A stretch of DNA of 64,000 nt. Source: Bacteroidales bacterium. Lineage in GTDB: Bacteria > Bacteroidota > Bacteroidia > Bacteroidales > Lentimicrobiaceae. The translations under genes and the position numbers were made by a program. The DNA lies in contig JADJEQ010000028.1 of the NCBI GenBank assembly GCA_016709025.1, positions 1-64,000 of the forward strand, in the 5' to 3' direction. Positions within the stretch are counted from its first letter, which is position 1. Each line of letters starts with the position of its first letter. This document shows, one piece after another, positions 30,190 through 39,028 of this stretch. The notes beneath the pieces are model-generated. The model saw only the letters and a program-made list of their open reading frames with translations, had not been told where the DNA came from and ran no database searches.

Positions 30190-30373
30190 GGAGCGCAGGC
30201 TGGCGCGCGTGTTACCTTCTGACGCGTGCCCCTGCGAATCCTGCCAACTGCAACTGATTTACTTGCTGAACAATAACTAGCTACCTACCTACTTTTTGCC
30301 AACTGCCTGCTGCATACTGCCAACTGAGTTGCAGGTCGGGGCGCGTATTACCTTCTTACCCGAGCCCCCTGCG
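30190..30373. repeat. Two related palindromic elements in a gene-free stretch
   Basis: Element 1 has arms CGCAGG (30194-30199) and CCTGCG (30231-30236). Element 2 has arms GCAGG (30331-30335) and CCTGC (30368-30372). Both hold a GGCGCG/GGGGCGCG part and TTACCTTCT in the loop region. AACTGCC-type repeats lie between and around them. No gene is visible from 30135 to 30573. Confidence 0.5.
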
Positions 30374-30524
30374 TTGTTGCGAGCCCTTCGAACTGTGCAC
30401 TGAGGAGATACAAATTGCCGTAGAGTCAATAATACCCGGATTTCTCTGCGGTTAATTATTTATTCATTCCCAAAACTAAACGACATTGATATTGCAGTAT
30501 AAATTTTCCCGAAAATAAAACAGC

Positions 30525-30556
30525 AAAAAGCCCTGCAACGAATTACAGGGCTTTTC
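30525..30556 (-). terminator. Intrinsic terminator of the amphipathic-helix gene
   Basis: AAAAGCCCTG (30526-30535) pairs with CAGGGCTTTT (30546-30555). On the minus strand the stem is followed by a U-rich stretch. It lies 18 bp beyond the stop codon at 30574. Confidence 0.85.
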
Positions 30557-30573
30557 TATTTCTTACAGGCTTA

Positions 30574-31032
30574 TCAGGCTTTGGGCGCTTCTTCTGCAGC
30601 CTCTTCGGTTGTTTCTTTAACCTCGTCAACAATCTCTTCAGTGGCTGATTCAACGACTTCCGTTGCGTCTTCAACCACAGTTTCAACTTTATCTTCAACC
30701 ACATCAGCGGTTTCAGCAACTGTTTCAGCAGTTTCTTCAGCTATGGGCACAGTGCTTCGGATTTTTTCCTCGAGTTTGTCAACCACAGCGGCGGCTTTGT
30801 CATCGAGTTTTTCGATTACGTCTTCGGCTTTGTCTTTCAGGTTTTCGCTGAAATCCTTCACTTTCTCTGTAGCAATTACAGCTGCCGCTTTCACATCACC
30901 GGCAACATCTTTGGAATATTCCTTTGCCGATTCAACGCTGTCGGCGGCTTTTTCTTTCAGCTCTGATGCTTTAACAGCAGCCACTTCCTTTGAAGTGCTG
31001 AACAGCTTTTTCAATGAATCTACGAATCCCAT
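30574..31032 (-). CDS. Lys/Glu/Ala-rich amphipathic-helix protein
   Basis: 152 residues from the ATG at 31032 (MGFVDSLKKLFS); longer upstream starts are rejected because a -7 motif lies at 31061-31068. There is no signal peptide. After residue 15 the chain is nearly all A, K, E, D, V and T, with 11-residue-like periodicity (KEKAADSVESAKEYSKDVAGDV, given here in short form), as in late-embryogenesis-abundant or YtxH-like proteins. It is predicted to form a long amphipathic helix or coiled coil, possibly membrane-associated or stress-protective. The last 60 residues are highly acidic. Function is inferred only from composition. Confidence 0.72.
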   Translation of the reverse strand: MGFVDSLKKLFSTSKEVAAVKASELKEKAADSVESAKEYSKDVAGDVKAAAVIATEKVKDFSENLKDKAEDVIEKLDDKAAAVVDKLEEKIRSTVPIAEETAETVAETADVVEDKVETVVEDATEVVESATEEIVDEVKETTEEAAEEAPKA

Positions 31033-31060
31033 TTTATTGTTTTTTAGTTGTTTACAAATG

Positions 31061-31068
31061 CAAAGATA
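31061..31068 (-). promoter_or_regulatory. -7 promoter motif of the amphipathic-helix gene
   Basis: Read on the minus strand this is TATCTTTG, a perfect TAnnTTTG motif, 29 bp before the ATG at 31032. No clear -33 TTG at standard spacing. Confidence 0.6.
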
Positions 31069-31311
31069 CAATAACCCTGCAATATAAGTACATTCATGGG
31101 TTTTAAAACAGTGGTTATACTTTTGTATGAGTGCCTGAAATACTGACTTAAACATGTATAACACGCAGTTATATCATCATTTTTGCTCTTTACTTTACAT
31201 GTCAAAATAACTGTTGACTTTAAGGTTTCAGACCAACTCAGTATTTTGATGTAATGAATTCGGATGTCTGGCGAATTTGTTGCATAAAAAAATCCCGGAT
31301 CGGTTCAGTAA

Positions 31312-33258
31312 CTATTCAACAAACTGCCTTCCATTGTCGTTGATGTACTGAAAAACCTGAAGGTTGCAACGGGCATATTCATCCATCTGCCTTTTAATTT
31401 CCGGGTATTGCAACGTATAGTCCTTCATACTGCCATTTCTGTATCTGAACAATTTTGAACTGCCATCATGCTTAACGATCAGGAAAAATTCCTTACCAAT
31501 CACCCCATAGCTATCAATGCTGTTGACCATAATGTAAGGCCGCTCATCTTTCAGCAGGTCTATGCCCGATGTATTGTTGATCCAGGGTTGTTTCAGTATG
31601 CCCATGATGGTCGGGAATGCATCAATCTGCCCGCCGATCTGATTGAAAACCCTGCTTTCGGGCAACAAGTCCGGGGCATAAAAAATCAGCGGAGTGTGAT
31701 GGTATTGCAGCGAGATGTCGTAGCTGCGTTTTTTATGAATCCCATGATCGGCCACAAAAACAAACAGCGTATTTGAAAACCATTCCTGTTTTGAAGCCAT
31801 CGTGATGAACTGCTGCAGCGACCAGTCGGCATATTCAATCATCTGATCTTTTAGACTGCTGTTCCGGGGCTTGTAGTAATCAGGAAGGTAATAAGGACCG
31901 TGGTTGCTGGCCGTCATAAAGGCAACCAGGAAGGGTTTACCTTTTTTATGAAGTTTGTTTAAAACCGGAATCGAATAACGGAACATATAATCATCCGGAA
32001 CGCCGAGGGTTGTTTTCACTTCATCAGAAGGATAATCATCCTCGGTGATGATCTGGTCGAAATCGTTGGTACTGAGGAACCCCTGCACATTGTCGAATTG
32101 CCCGTCGTGTGTGGTGATATAGGTGGTAGAATAACCCAGCTTTTTCAGGGTATTGGAGATACCGTTGTATTTCAATATCCTGCTTTCGCGCATAGGCTGT
32201 TGCCTGAAGATGGCCGGATAGGAGAACAGGGTGCTGAAAACACCGTTAAATGTGTGAATACCGGCTGTATAGATACTGTCGAAATAGTAACTGCTTAATG
32301 CGAGGCTGTCGAGAAACGGGGTCAGGTTCAGTTCATTGCCGTTGCGCTTCATCTTAGAGGCAGCCATGCTCTCCATAATAATGATGACCACATTTGGTTT
32401 GTTGGCGCTGACAGAATCCGGAATTACCTGTCTGTAAAGCGGATAATACGCGTTAACAGAATCTATCCCCAGATACTCCTGAACCCTGGCAATGGCGGTT
32501 TTTTCATCGATCAGGTCAATGGCCTCGTTGCGCTTATCAAGATTTTCGAGGTAACTCTGCATCAATGTAAATACAGGATTCAGTCCAAGTTGATTCAGGA
32601 AGGGATTGTCGGTAAAATAGGCTGTCCCAACCTTGATCGGCGCCTTCTGCGCCAGGCGGCCGCGCATTCCCACCAGCATCAGGCCAATAAATATAAGTGA
32701 TACAAGTGCTTTTATCCAGATTCGCCGTTGAACTGAGGGCTGCTTTTCCGCGCTTCTGAAGGTGCGCTTCAACAGCTTATAAAACACAATTACCACAAGG
32801 ATAAAGGGAATGAAATAGAGCCAGTATCTGGGTTCTTCAACAATCATTTTCATAACAAAAACAGGACTATCAGCCCACTGAAAAGCTGAAATTGTTAGCC
32901 TGGAAAAAAACTGGTTGAAGTAAGGGATGTCAGCGGCGCAGATTGCGAAAGCCAAAGTAAAAAAGATAAATACCAGGATGAAAACAGTTTGATAAACAAA
33001 GTGAAAGCGTTTGCCGGATATAAAAAAAATGGTCAGTATCAGGAATGGCAGCAGCAAAAGGTAACCACTGATGACCAGATCAAAACGGACACCCATAACA
33101 AAGGCTTTGCCTATATCTCCCAGGTTGGCAGAAAGACCGTCAATGTTTTCCAATCCGGTTAGGAAAAGAATAAAGCGAAAGACGAAGAAAAATAGAATGG
33201 CCAGCCCGTATATTTTCAGTATCAGGCTTAAATTGTCCCACCCTTTCAATATTTTCAT
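31312..33258 (-). CDS. LtaS/OpgB-like sulfatase-fold phosphoglycerol transferase (membrane)
   Basis: 648 residues. The first 210 hold five membrane helices (for example LAILFFFVFRFILFL), followed by an extracytoplasmic sulfatase-fold domain: metal-site segment VVIIIMESM, the nucleophile-type Thr in AGIHTFNGVFST, and metal ligands in FVFVADHGIHKK and QYHHTPLIFY. The family includes lipoteichoic acid synthases and phosphoglycerol transferases of Gram-negative bacteria; the exact donor and acceptor cannot be read from sequence. It starts 16 bp after the GDPD gene upstream on the same strand, so both form an operon likely working on glycerophosphate-containing envelope polymers or lipids. Confidence 0.87.
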   Translation of the reverse strand: MKILKGWDNLSLILKIYGLAILFFFVFRFILFLTGLENIDGLSANLGDIGKAFVMGVRFDLVISGYLLLLPFLILTIFFISGKRFHFVYQTVFILVFIFFTLAFAICAADIPYFNQFFSRLTISAFQWADSPVFVMKMIVEEPRYWLYFIPFILVVIVFYKLLKRTFRSAEKQPSVQRRIWIKALVSLIFIGLMLVGMRGRLAQKAPIKVGTAYFTDNPFLNQLGLNPVFTLMQSYLENLDKRNEAIDLIDEKTAIARVQEYLGIDSVNAYYPLYRQVIPDSVSANKPNVVIIIMESMAASKMKRNGNELNLTPFLDSLALSSYYFDSIYTAGIHTFNGVFSTLFSYPAIFRQQPMRESRILKYNGISNTLKKLGYSTTYITTHDGQFDNVQGFLSTNDFDQIITEDDYPSDEVKTTLGVPDDYMFRYSIPVLNKLHKKGKPFLVAFMTASNHGPYYLPDYYKPRNSSLKDQMIEYADWSLQQFITMASKQEWFSNTLFVFVADHGIHKKRSYDISLQYHHTPLIFYAPDLLPESRVFNQIGGQIDAFPTIMGILKQPWINNTSGIDLLKDERPYIMVNSIDSYGVIGKEFFLIVKHDGSSKLFRYRNGSMKDYTLQYPEIKRQMDEYARCNLQVFQYINDNGRQFVE

Positions 33259-33274
33259 GGTGTTTCCTGGCTTT

Positions 33275-34165
33275 CTATTTATTGTCCGTTCTTTCAGGAA
33301 TTATGCCTGTGTCTTTAAATACCGGATTTAAGGAATCATAATCAAGAATAAAATTCCTCAAACCCATGTTCCTTGCTACAAAGAAATTGGAAGAATCAAC
33401 TCCGTATACAATTCTTCTCGAAACCAATCCCTTTTCCCTCAGCCATTGCATATGAGTTTCATCCACTTTGTTGAGGAAACCAGACAGGTAATCCGGCTTC
33501 AGGTTTTTGGGAATGATGCTGTATGTCCATTCTTTCCCTGAATTCAGCCCTTCAAGTGGGGTAATTATTTCGGGATATCTTAATTCCATATAAAGATTAA
33601 ACAGATAATCGGCGCTGGCCACAATCGCCGATTTTTCCATCCCGTACTTCCTGATGATTTCAACAATCTGATCCGCTTCTGTGAACCCAGTCAGTTTCAT
33701 ATCGATGTAGAAAATAAAATTGGTATGATGTTGGTCGAGAACCTCTTTCAACGTTGGCACGAGCCAGGGAGTAACTTTCCCATTCTGGATGAATGGGAAG
33801 GTTTTCAGATCAAGGGTTGGTACATCCTGAATTTCGAATTCAGTCCCAAGCATCCGTCTGCAGTCAACATCGTGAAAAAGAATAAAATCACCACCGGCAG
33901 ATTTGCGCAGGTCGAATTCCACTGCCCTGAAACCAAGCCTTTTTGCTTCACCAATGGATTCAAGGCTGTTTTCAGGGAATTTTCCAACTACGCCCCTGTG
34001 GGCAAAAAATATTACAGAATCTGCCGGATCCGGGAAAACAGTCACTCCTGCTTTACTTCCAAAGCCTCCGAAAGAAAAAACAAAAACCAGATAAATAATT
34101 ACCGGAAAGGCAAATATGATCAGAAGCGTTTTCAGCAATTTACCGAATCCGGATGATTTGTTCAA
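33275..34165 (-). CDS. Glycerophosphodiester phosphodiesterase-like protein (membrane-anchored)
   Basis: 296 residues with an N-terminal membrane anchor (LLIIFAFPVIIYLVFVFS). The GDPD TIM-barrel motifs are visible: His-Arg in FFAHRGVVGKFPENS, Glu-Asp in AVEFDLRKSAGG and His in FILFHDVDCRRM. Such enzymes hydrolyse glycerophosphodiesters to glycerol-3-phosphate and an alcohol. A location outside the inner membrane is likely. It is the first gene of a two-gene operon with the LtaS-like gene, which may indicate turnover and transfer of glycerophosphate groups by one system. A TATCTTTG motif lies 36 bp upstream. Confidence 0.87.
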   Translation of the reverse strand: MNKSSGFGKLLKTLLIIFAFPVIIYLVFVFSFGGFGSKAGVTVFPDPADSVIFFAHRGVVGKFPENSLESIGEAKRLGFRAVEFDLRKSAGGDFILFHDVDCRRMLGTEFEIQDVPTLDLKTFPFIQNGKVTPWLVPTLKEVLDQHHTNFIFYIDMKLTGFTEADQIVEIIRKYGMEKSAIVASADYLFNLYMELRYPEIITPLEGLNSGKEWTYSIIPKNLKPDYLSGFLNKVDETHMQWLREKGLVSRRIVYGVDSSNFFVARNMGLRNFILDYDSLNPVFKDTGIIPERTDNK

Positions 34166-34200
34166 AATGGCTTATATAAATGGATTTCCCTTTTCAGGGA

Positions 34201-34208
34201 CAAAGATA
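34201..34208 (-). promoter_or_regulatory. -7 promoter motif of the GDPD/LtaS-like operon
   Basis: TATCTTTG on the minus strand, 35 bp before the ATG at 34165. No clear -33 element. Confidence 0.6.
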
Positions 34209-34261
34209 GGGAATATAAGAATGTTTGATGATTTCTGATGGCAGTATTGAGACGCTGACTT

Positions 34262-34400
34262 ACGAATGACGATTGACGATTGACGAATCTGAATTGAGTA
34301 GTATTCAACAAAGAAATAGAAACTAAATAATTGGCTAATCAACTAATCGGCTAATTTGCTAATCTGCTAATCAACTCAATTCTCACTACTCACTATTTTT
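34262..34400. repeat. Composite short-tandem-repeat block, third occurrence
   Basis: TACGAATGACGATTGACGAT units, then CTAATC units (34334-34376), then CTCACTA units (34383-34395): the same order of families as in 24098-24317 and 24341-24520, about 10 kb away. No gene is seen between 34166 and 34540. Confidence 0.7.
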
Positions 34401-34425
34401 TCTTTTCACTACTCATCTCTGTTAT

Positions 34426-34508
34426 AAACCTGACAGGTCGGCCTTCGACAATGGTTCGACGAAAGCTCACCAACCAGCTCAGGCACCAGAAGAAGACCTG
34501 GTAGGTTT
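34426..34508. repeat. Foldback element with AAACCT ends
   Basis: AAACCTGACAGGTC (34426-34439) and GACCTGGTAGGTTT (34495-34508) are imperfect inverted repeats; between them lies a REP-like TTCGAC...GCTCAGG core similar to 24045-24084. A related perfect inverted repeat occurs at 38362-38396. Confidence 0.6.
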
Positions 34509-34540
34509 ATTTTCTTTTCTCTCTTTTTCTTCACTATTCA

Positions 34541-35752
34541 CTATTCACTCTCTTCACTCTTCACTGCCCCGAGTCCCCTGACCGCCATCCATGCCATCAA
34601 CCCGGCACCGATTTCCAGGCTGTTTTCATCCACATCGAACTTGTCGGTGTGCAGATTGTGAACAATGCCCCGGCTTTCGTTGCGGATACCAAGCCGGTAA
34701 AAACAAGAAGGCACCAATTGTGAATAGTAAGCAAAATCCTCTGCAGTCATGCGCATATCAAGGTCAACCACATTTTCAGAACCCAGGAATTCTATCGCGA
34801 ACTGCTTTGCATCGGCAGTTACTTTGTCATCATTCACAAGAAAAGGATAGCCTTTGTCGATAAAGACTTCACACTCACCCCCCATGCCTTCGGCGATGGA
34901 AGTAGCCATTTTCCTGATTTTTTGGTGTGCCATGGCGCGCCAGTTTTCATCGAAGGTACGCAGGGTACCGTCGAGTTTCACTTCGTTGGGAATGATATTG
35001 GTGCGTCCTTCAGCAATAAAACGACCGAACGACAACACGGCCGGTAGTTGCGGAGGCAGGTTGCGGCTGACGATCTGCTGAAGTGCAACCAGTATATGGG
35101 CGGCTATCAGCACTGGATCCACATTTAGTTCAGGAGTGCCGCCATGGCCGCCCTTACCTTTAACGGTGAGGTAAACTTCATCGGTTGAGGCCATGTATTT
35201 CCCTGGTTTCATGCCTACTTTACCAGCTTCGAGCGTCGGCAATACGTGTTGACCATACATTTTTTCAGGTGCCGGGTTTACAAGTACCCCTTCCTTAATC
35301 ATCATAGAGGCTCCCCCCGGGAAACGCTCCTCTGATGGCTGAAAGATCAGCTTAATGGACCCTTCAAATTCATTTTTCAGCTCATTCAGAATTTTAGAAG
35401 CTCCCAGCAGGCTGGTCATGTGCACATCGTGCCCACAGGCATGCATTACGCCGGGATTTTGTGAACAATATTCAACCTGGTTCTTTTCAACAATGGGCAA
35501 AGCGTCCATGTCGGCGCGCAGGGCAATCACCCGGGAATCCGGATTCCGGCCCCTGATCAGCCCTACAATTCCGTGAACAGCAATGCCTGAAGTAAAAGGG
35601 ATGCCATACTCCGTAAGCTTCGACTGAATGAATGCCGAGGTCTCTTTTTCCTGCATCGATAATTCAGGGTATGAATGCAGGTGGCGACGGATGGCAATCA
35701 GTTCGGGCATCATGGTAGATGCTTTCTGTTTTATTGAGGTAAGCAGGTTCAT
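34541..35752 (-). CDS. M20-family amidohydrolase (N-acyl-amino-acid or hippurate hydrolase type)
   Basis: 403 residues. Zinc-site motifs: His in ALRADMDALPI and ACGHDVHMTSLLG, the catalytic Glu pair in FQPSEERFPGGA, and His in HGGTPELNVDPV that marks the dimerisation domain. The family removes acyl groups from amino acids or amides in the cytoplasm; no export signal is present. The last residues (KSEESE) and the TAG stop are encoded by AGTGAAG-type repeats that continue past the gene, so the C-terminus seems to have been created by the repeat array. Confidence 0.9.
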   Translation of the reverse strand: MNLLTSIKQKASTMMPELIAIRRHLHSYPELSMQEKETSAFIQSKLTEYGIPFTSGIAVHGIVGLIRGRNPDSRVIALRADMDALPIVEKNQVEYCSQNPGVMHACGHDVHMTSLLGASKILNELKNEFEGSIKLIFQPSEERFPGGASMMIKEGVLVNPAPEKMYGQHVLPTLEAGKVGMKPGKYMASTDEVYLTVKGKGGHGGTPELNVDPVLIAAHILVALQQIVSRNLPPQLPAVLSFGRFIAEGRTNIIPNEVKLDGTLRTFDENWRAMAHQKIRKMATSIAEGMGGECEVFIDKGYPFLVNDDKVTADAKQFAIEFLGSENVVDLDMRMTAEDFAYYSQLVPSCFYRLGIRNESRGIVHNLHTDKFDVDENSLEIGAGLMAWMAVRGLGAVKSEESE

Positions 35753-35763
35753 TTATGGGGAAG

Positions 35764-35990
35764 TTTCAGGGTTACAGGGTTTCAGGGTTTTGGACCTCAC
35801 CCCCCAACCCCCTCTCCAAGTGGCGAGGGGGAGCCGGAAGCTTGGTTATATTTTAAGGCTACAGGGTTACAACGTTACAAGGTTCAAGAGTTTCATGGTT
35901 ACATAGTTCCAGGGTTCAAGAGTTCAAGGGTTTCAGGGTTTCTGAGTTACAGAATTACGGAATTACAGAATTACAAGGTTTCAAGGTTAC
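35764..35990. repeat. GGGTTACA/GGGTTTCA octad-like repeats with GC-rich hairpin
   Basis: The repeat family TTTCAGGGTTACAGGG runs in varied form from 35764 to 35990. It is interrupted by a hairpin with arms CCCCCTC (35808-35814) and GAGGGGG (35825-35831), a type of element often seen between Bacteroidota genes. No gene is visible between 35753 and 36138. Confidence 0.65.
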
Positions 35991-36111
35991 AAAGTAGACT
36001 TTAGAAATTAGATATTAGATATTCACTCCTTTTCTTACTGATTTCTTGACTCTTAGTCACTAAGTCCTTCTCCCCTTCTCTCACTCTCCCACTCTCTCAC
36101 TCTCCCACAAT

Positions 36112-36138
36112 CCGAAATCCGAAATCCGAAATCCGAAA
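36112..36138 (-). repeat. TTTCGGA heptad array abutting a stop codon
   Basis: On the minus strand the array (TTTCGGA)n begins at the first base after the TGA stop of the ABC transporter gene. CTCTCCCAC-type repeats lie beyond it (36075-36108). Confidence 0.75.
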
Positions 36139-37962
36139 TCACTGCCCCATCGCCTGCAAATCATTCAACCTTTTATAAACACCTTTGAGTGCCATCAGTT
36201 CATTGTGATTTCCACGTTCAACGATTTCCCCTTTTTGCATCACAATGATTTCATCGGCATGCTGGACAGTGGAAAGCCGGTGTGCGATAACCAGTGAAGT
36301 CCGGTTTTTCATCAGGTTCACCAAAGCATCCTGAACCAGGCGTTCCGACTCGGTATCGAGTGCTGAAGTAGCCTCATCAAGTATCATCACAGGCGGGTTG
36401 CGCAAAACAGCCCTGGCTATGCTGATGCGCTGCCGCTGCCCGCCCGACATCTTGATGCCCCGGTCGCCAATGTTGGTTTCGTAACCTTCGGGCATCTGCA
36501 TAATAAATTCGTGGGCGTTGGCAACCTTTGCCGCAGCAATCACATCCTCCCTCGTTACATTCTGCATTCCGAAAGTGATGTTATCGAACACGGTGGCATT
36601 AAACAAAATGGTTTCCTGTGAAACAATTCCCATCAATCCACGCACATCGCTGATTACAAAATCGCGGATGGGTGTACCGTCGATTAATATTTCACCCTGC
36701 GTAACATCATAAAACCGCGGCAGCAGATCTGCCATGGTCGATTTGCCGGATCCGGAAGCACCCACCAGTGCGATGGATTTCCCTTTCGGGATTACCAGGT
36801 TGATGTTCTTAAGAACATCTTCCTGTTCGTAACGAAACCACACTTTGCGGTATTCAATCTGCTCTCTGAATTCCTTAACCGGAATGGCGTTCTCCTTTTC
36901 GGTGATGACTTCCTCGGCATTCAGTATCTGCTCAATCCGCTCAACGGATGCAGCACCCTTCTGCACATTATAAACCGCGGTAGATAAGGCCTTGATGGGG
37001 TTGATGATCTGGGAAAATACCGTGATGTAAACGATAAAGATGGCGGCATCCATAGAAGACCCCGGCGATAAGATGATCTTCCCTCCATACCAGATCACAA
37101 ATACCGACACGGCGATGCCCATAAACTCACTCAACGGAGAAGCAAGGTCGCGTTTCCTGAACAACCTGACCATAAGTCGGTTGTATTTAAAATTGGTATC
37201 CTTAAAATTGGCATTGGCCCAGTCAATTGAATTGAAAGCCTTAATGTTACGCAAACCACTGATGGTTTCCTCAATGTTTGAGAGCAATTCGCCCATTTTA
37301 ATCTGCCCTTTGGCTGAGGTGCGTTTCAGGCTTCGGCCGATTCGGCCGATCAGCAATCCGCTCAGGGGAAGTAAAACAATGACCATCAGTGTTAGCTCAT
37401 AATTCATCATAAACAACGTAACCAGGTAGGCAATTATGGTAACCGGATCGCGGAACAGCATCTCCAGCGAACTCAAAACCGACCATTCCACTTCCTGCAC
37501 ATCGGTGGTCATCCGGGAGATGATATCGCCCTTCTTTTTTTCAGAGTAATAAGAAAGTGGCAGTATCAGAATCTTGTGATACAAGGCATTGCGAATATCC
37601 CTGACCACGCCATTGCGTACTTCGGCGATGTAATACATGGCCAGGTAACGGAACAGGTTTTTTAGGAAGAATACAGATACGATGACTACACAAATATAGG
37701 CGAGCGTAGTAAGTTCCCCATGCTGCTCAATCAGGTTGCCGATCTGGTAATACAAATTCTCCTTCACCGAATTAAAACTCCATTCAAAATCAGGAGGAAC
37801 CAAAACGGGTTTTTCAAGTTTAAACAGGATGTTGAGCACCGGGATGACTGCAGCAAAAGAAACCAGTGAGAATGCAACACTGATGATATTGAAAAGGATA
37901 TTCAGCAACGCAAACCCCCAGTAGGGAATGGCATAGCGCAGCACTTTCAGAAGGTTTTTCAT
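36139..37962 (-). CDS. MsbA-like ABC exporter (fused permease and ATPase)
   Basis: 607 residues: six membrane helices in residues 1-340, then an ATPase with Walker A GASGSGKST, signature MSGGQRQRISIAR, Walker B VMILDEATSALD and H-loop VIAHRLST. Half-transporters of this type work as homodimers in the inner membrane and export lipids (MsbA moves lipid A core) or other amphiphiles; the substrate cannot be fixed here. A TATCTTTG motif lies 38 bp upstream on the minus strand. Confidence 0.92.
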   Translation of the reverse strand: MKNLLKVLRYAIPYWGFALLNILFNIISVAFSLVSFAAVIPVLNILFKLEKPVLVPPDFEWSFNSVKENLYYQIGNLIEQHGELTTLAYICVVIVSVFFLKNLFRYLAMYYIAEVRNGVVRDIRNALYHKILILPLSYYSEKKKGDIISRMTTDVQEVEWSVLSSLEMLFRDPVTIIAYLVTLFMMNYELTLMVIVLLPLSGLLIGRIGRSLKRTSAKGQIKMGELLSNIEETISGLRNIKAFNSIDWANANFKDTNFKYNRLMVRLFRKRDLASPLSEFMGIAVSVFVIWYGGKIILSPGSSMDAAIFIVYITVFSQIINPIKALSTAVYNVQKGAASVERIEQILNAEEVITEKENAIPVKEFREQIEYRKVWFRYEQEDVLKNINLVIPKGKSIALVGASGSGKSTMADLLPRFYDVTQGEILIDGTPIRDFVISDVRGLMGIVSQETILFNATVFDNITFGMQNVTREDVIAAAKVANAHEFIMQMPEGYETNIGDRGIKMSGGQRQRISIARAVLRNPPVMILDEATSALDTESERLVQDALVNLMKNRTSLVIAHRLSTVQHADEIIVMQKGEIVERGNHNELMALKGVYKRLNDLQAMGQ

Positions 37963-37999
37963 TTTTATCTTTTCAGGAGACCCTGTCTTTAATAACTGA

Positions 38000-38007
38000 C
38001 AAAGATA
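38000..38007 (-). promoter_or_regulatory. -7 promoter motif of the ABC exporter
   Basis: TATCTTTG on the minus strand, 37 bp before the ATG at 37962. A TTTGG lies upstream at longer than usual spacing (about 25 bp). Confidence 0.55.
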
Positions 38008-38040
38008 AGCGGTTAGTATGAATGATAATTTCCAAATTAT

Positions 38041-38560
38041 AATTTCTAATTTCTAATTGTCTAATATCTAATGTCAAAACTGGCTGGAATTCTGTATAAA
38101 AAGTTCCAAACATTCAACTGGTTTTATGAGCAATTCAAGGCCGGCTGGTTTCTATTTACAATTCGGGAAATTTTCATTTTGGGAATGACAGTTGTACGCA
38201 TGCATTGCATCTCGGCCAGCAAAAATCAATCAATAATTTATCTTTTGAATCTTCGCAATCTTCCCATCATTTTCTCCCGTTACTTTTCCAGAATTTTCCA
38301 CTTCTCACTCTTTCACTCTTTACTTTTCTTCAATATCACTTCACATCTCATTTTTCTATTAAAACCTAACAGGTTAGAAGAAAACCTGTTAGGTTTATTT
38401 TCATTTCTAACTTTTTAATTTTCATGCACAAGTTTTCACTTTTCACTCTTCACTCTTCACTTTTTTTTCACTCTTCACTTTTCACTTTTCACGGGGGGTT
38501 TTTTTCATCTCAGTTCTTCACTCTTTCACTTTTCACTTTTCACTCTTTCACTTTTCACTT
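38041..38560. repeat. TTCTAAT and TTTTCACTCTTCAC repeats with perfect 14-bp hairpin
   Basis: Low-complexity DNA. TTCTAAT-type units occupy 38041-38072, and TTTTCAC/TCTTCAC units 38285-38335 and 38425-38560. Between them AAACCTAACAGGTT (38362-38375) and AACCTGTTAGGTTT (38383-38396) form a perfect 14-bp inverted repeat. A 115-codon ORF here (38071) has no protein-like features. Confidence 0.7.
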
Positions 38561-38586
38561 TCTTCGCTTTGAGCTTGCTTAATCCT

Positions 38587-38594
38587 TACCTTTG
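38587..38594 (+). promoter_or_regulatory. -7 promoter motif almost touching the rbfA start codon
   Basis: TACCTTTG, a perfect TAnnTTTG, ends 4 bp before the ATG at 38599. Transcription from this motif would begin at or next to the start codon, giving a leaderless or nearly leaderless mRNA. Confidence 0.6.
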
Positions 38595-38598
38595 CAGC

Positions 38599-38937
38599 AT
38601 GGAAACCAAACGTCAGCAAAAAATTTCGAGGTTACTGCAAAAAGACCTGGGCGAAATATTCAGGTTAATGGCACACGACCACCTTCGCGGATACCTTATC
38701 ACGGTAACCCGGGTAAATATTACACCCGACATGTCTATCGCCAGGGTTTTTCTCAGCCTTTTCGGACCTGGAGAAAAACAGGAAATCTTTAAAAGCATCA
38801 ACAAACAAAAGAAAGAGATCAGGCACCAGTTGGGTATCCGGGTGAAAGGTCAGTTGAGGATTATTCCCGATCTTGAATTTGTGGTTGATGATTCCCTTGA
38901 TTACATCGAGAATATCGAAAAGCTGTTGAATACCTGA
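38599..38937 (+). CDS. rbfA: Ribosome-binding factor A
   Basis: 112 residues, normal for the family. METKRQQKISRLLQKDLGEIF is the N-terminal helix; VTRVNITPDMSIARVFLSLF is the KH-type core; IPDLEFVVDDSLDY is the C-terminal motif. RbfA binds the 30S subunit near helix 1 of 16S rRNA and assists late maturation, notably at low temperature. The start was chosen over an in-frame upstream TTG-type start because the -7 motif lies between them. It is followed at 91 bp by a permease gene. Confidence 0.93.
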   Translation: METKRQQKISRLLQKDLGEIFRLMAHDHLRGYLITVTRVNITPDMSIARVFLSLFGPGEKQEIFKSINKQKKEIRHQLGIRVKGQLRIIPDLEFVVDDSLDYIENIEKLLNT

Positions 38938-39028
38938 GCTTTGCGAATGATATTCAGCATGAAATCCAATATTCAGAATTCAAGAATCATATCCACCGGC
39001 AAATCCTTCTAACCCCAGACATCATCCT

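Noticed and set aside
30581..31087. Ser/Thr/Ala-rich plus-strand ORF of 168 codons
   Set aside because: It is the antisense shadow of the Lys/Glu-rich gene at 30574-31032, which has its own promoter motif and terminator.
38071..38418. 115-codon plus-strand ORF
   Set aside because: It lies wholly in low-complexity repeats and a perfect inverted repeat; composition (Phe, Leu, Ile, Ser) reflects the DNA repeats and shows no protein family features.
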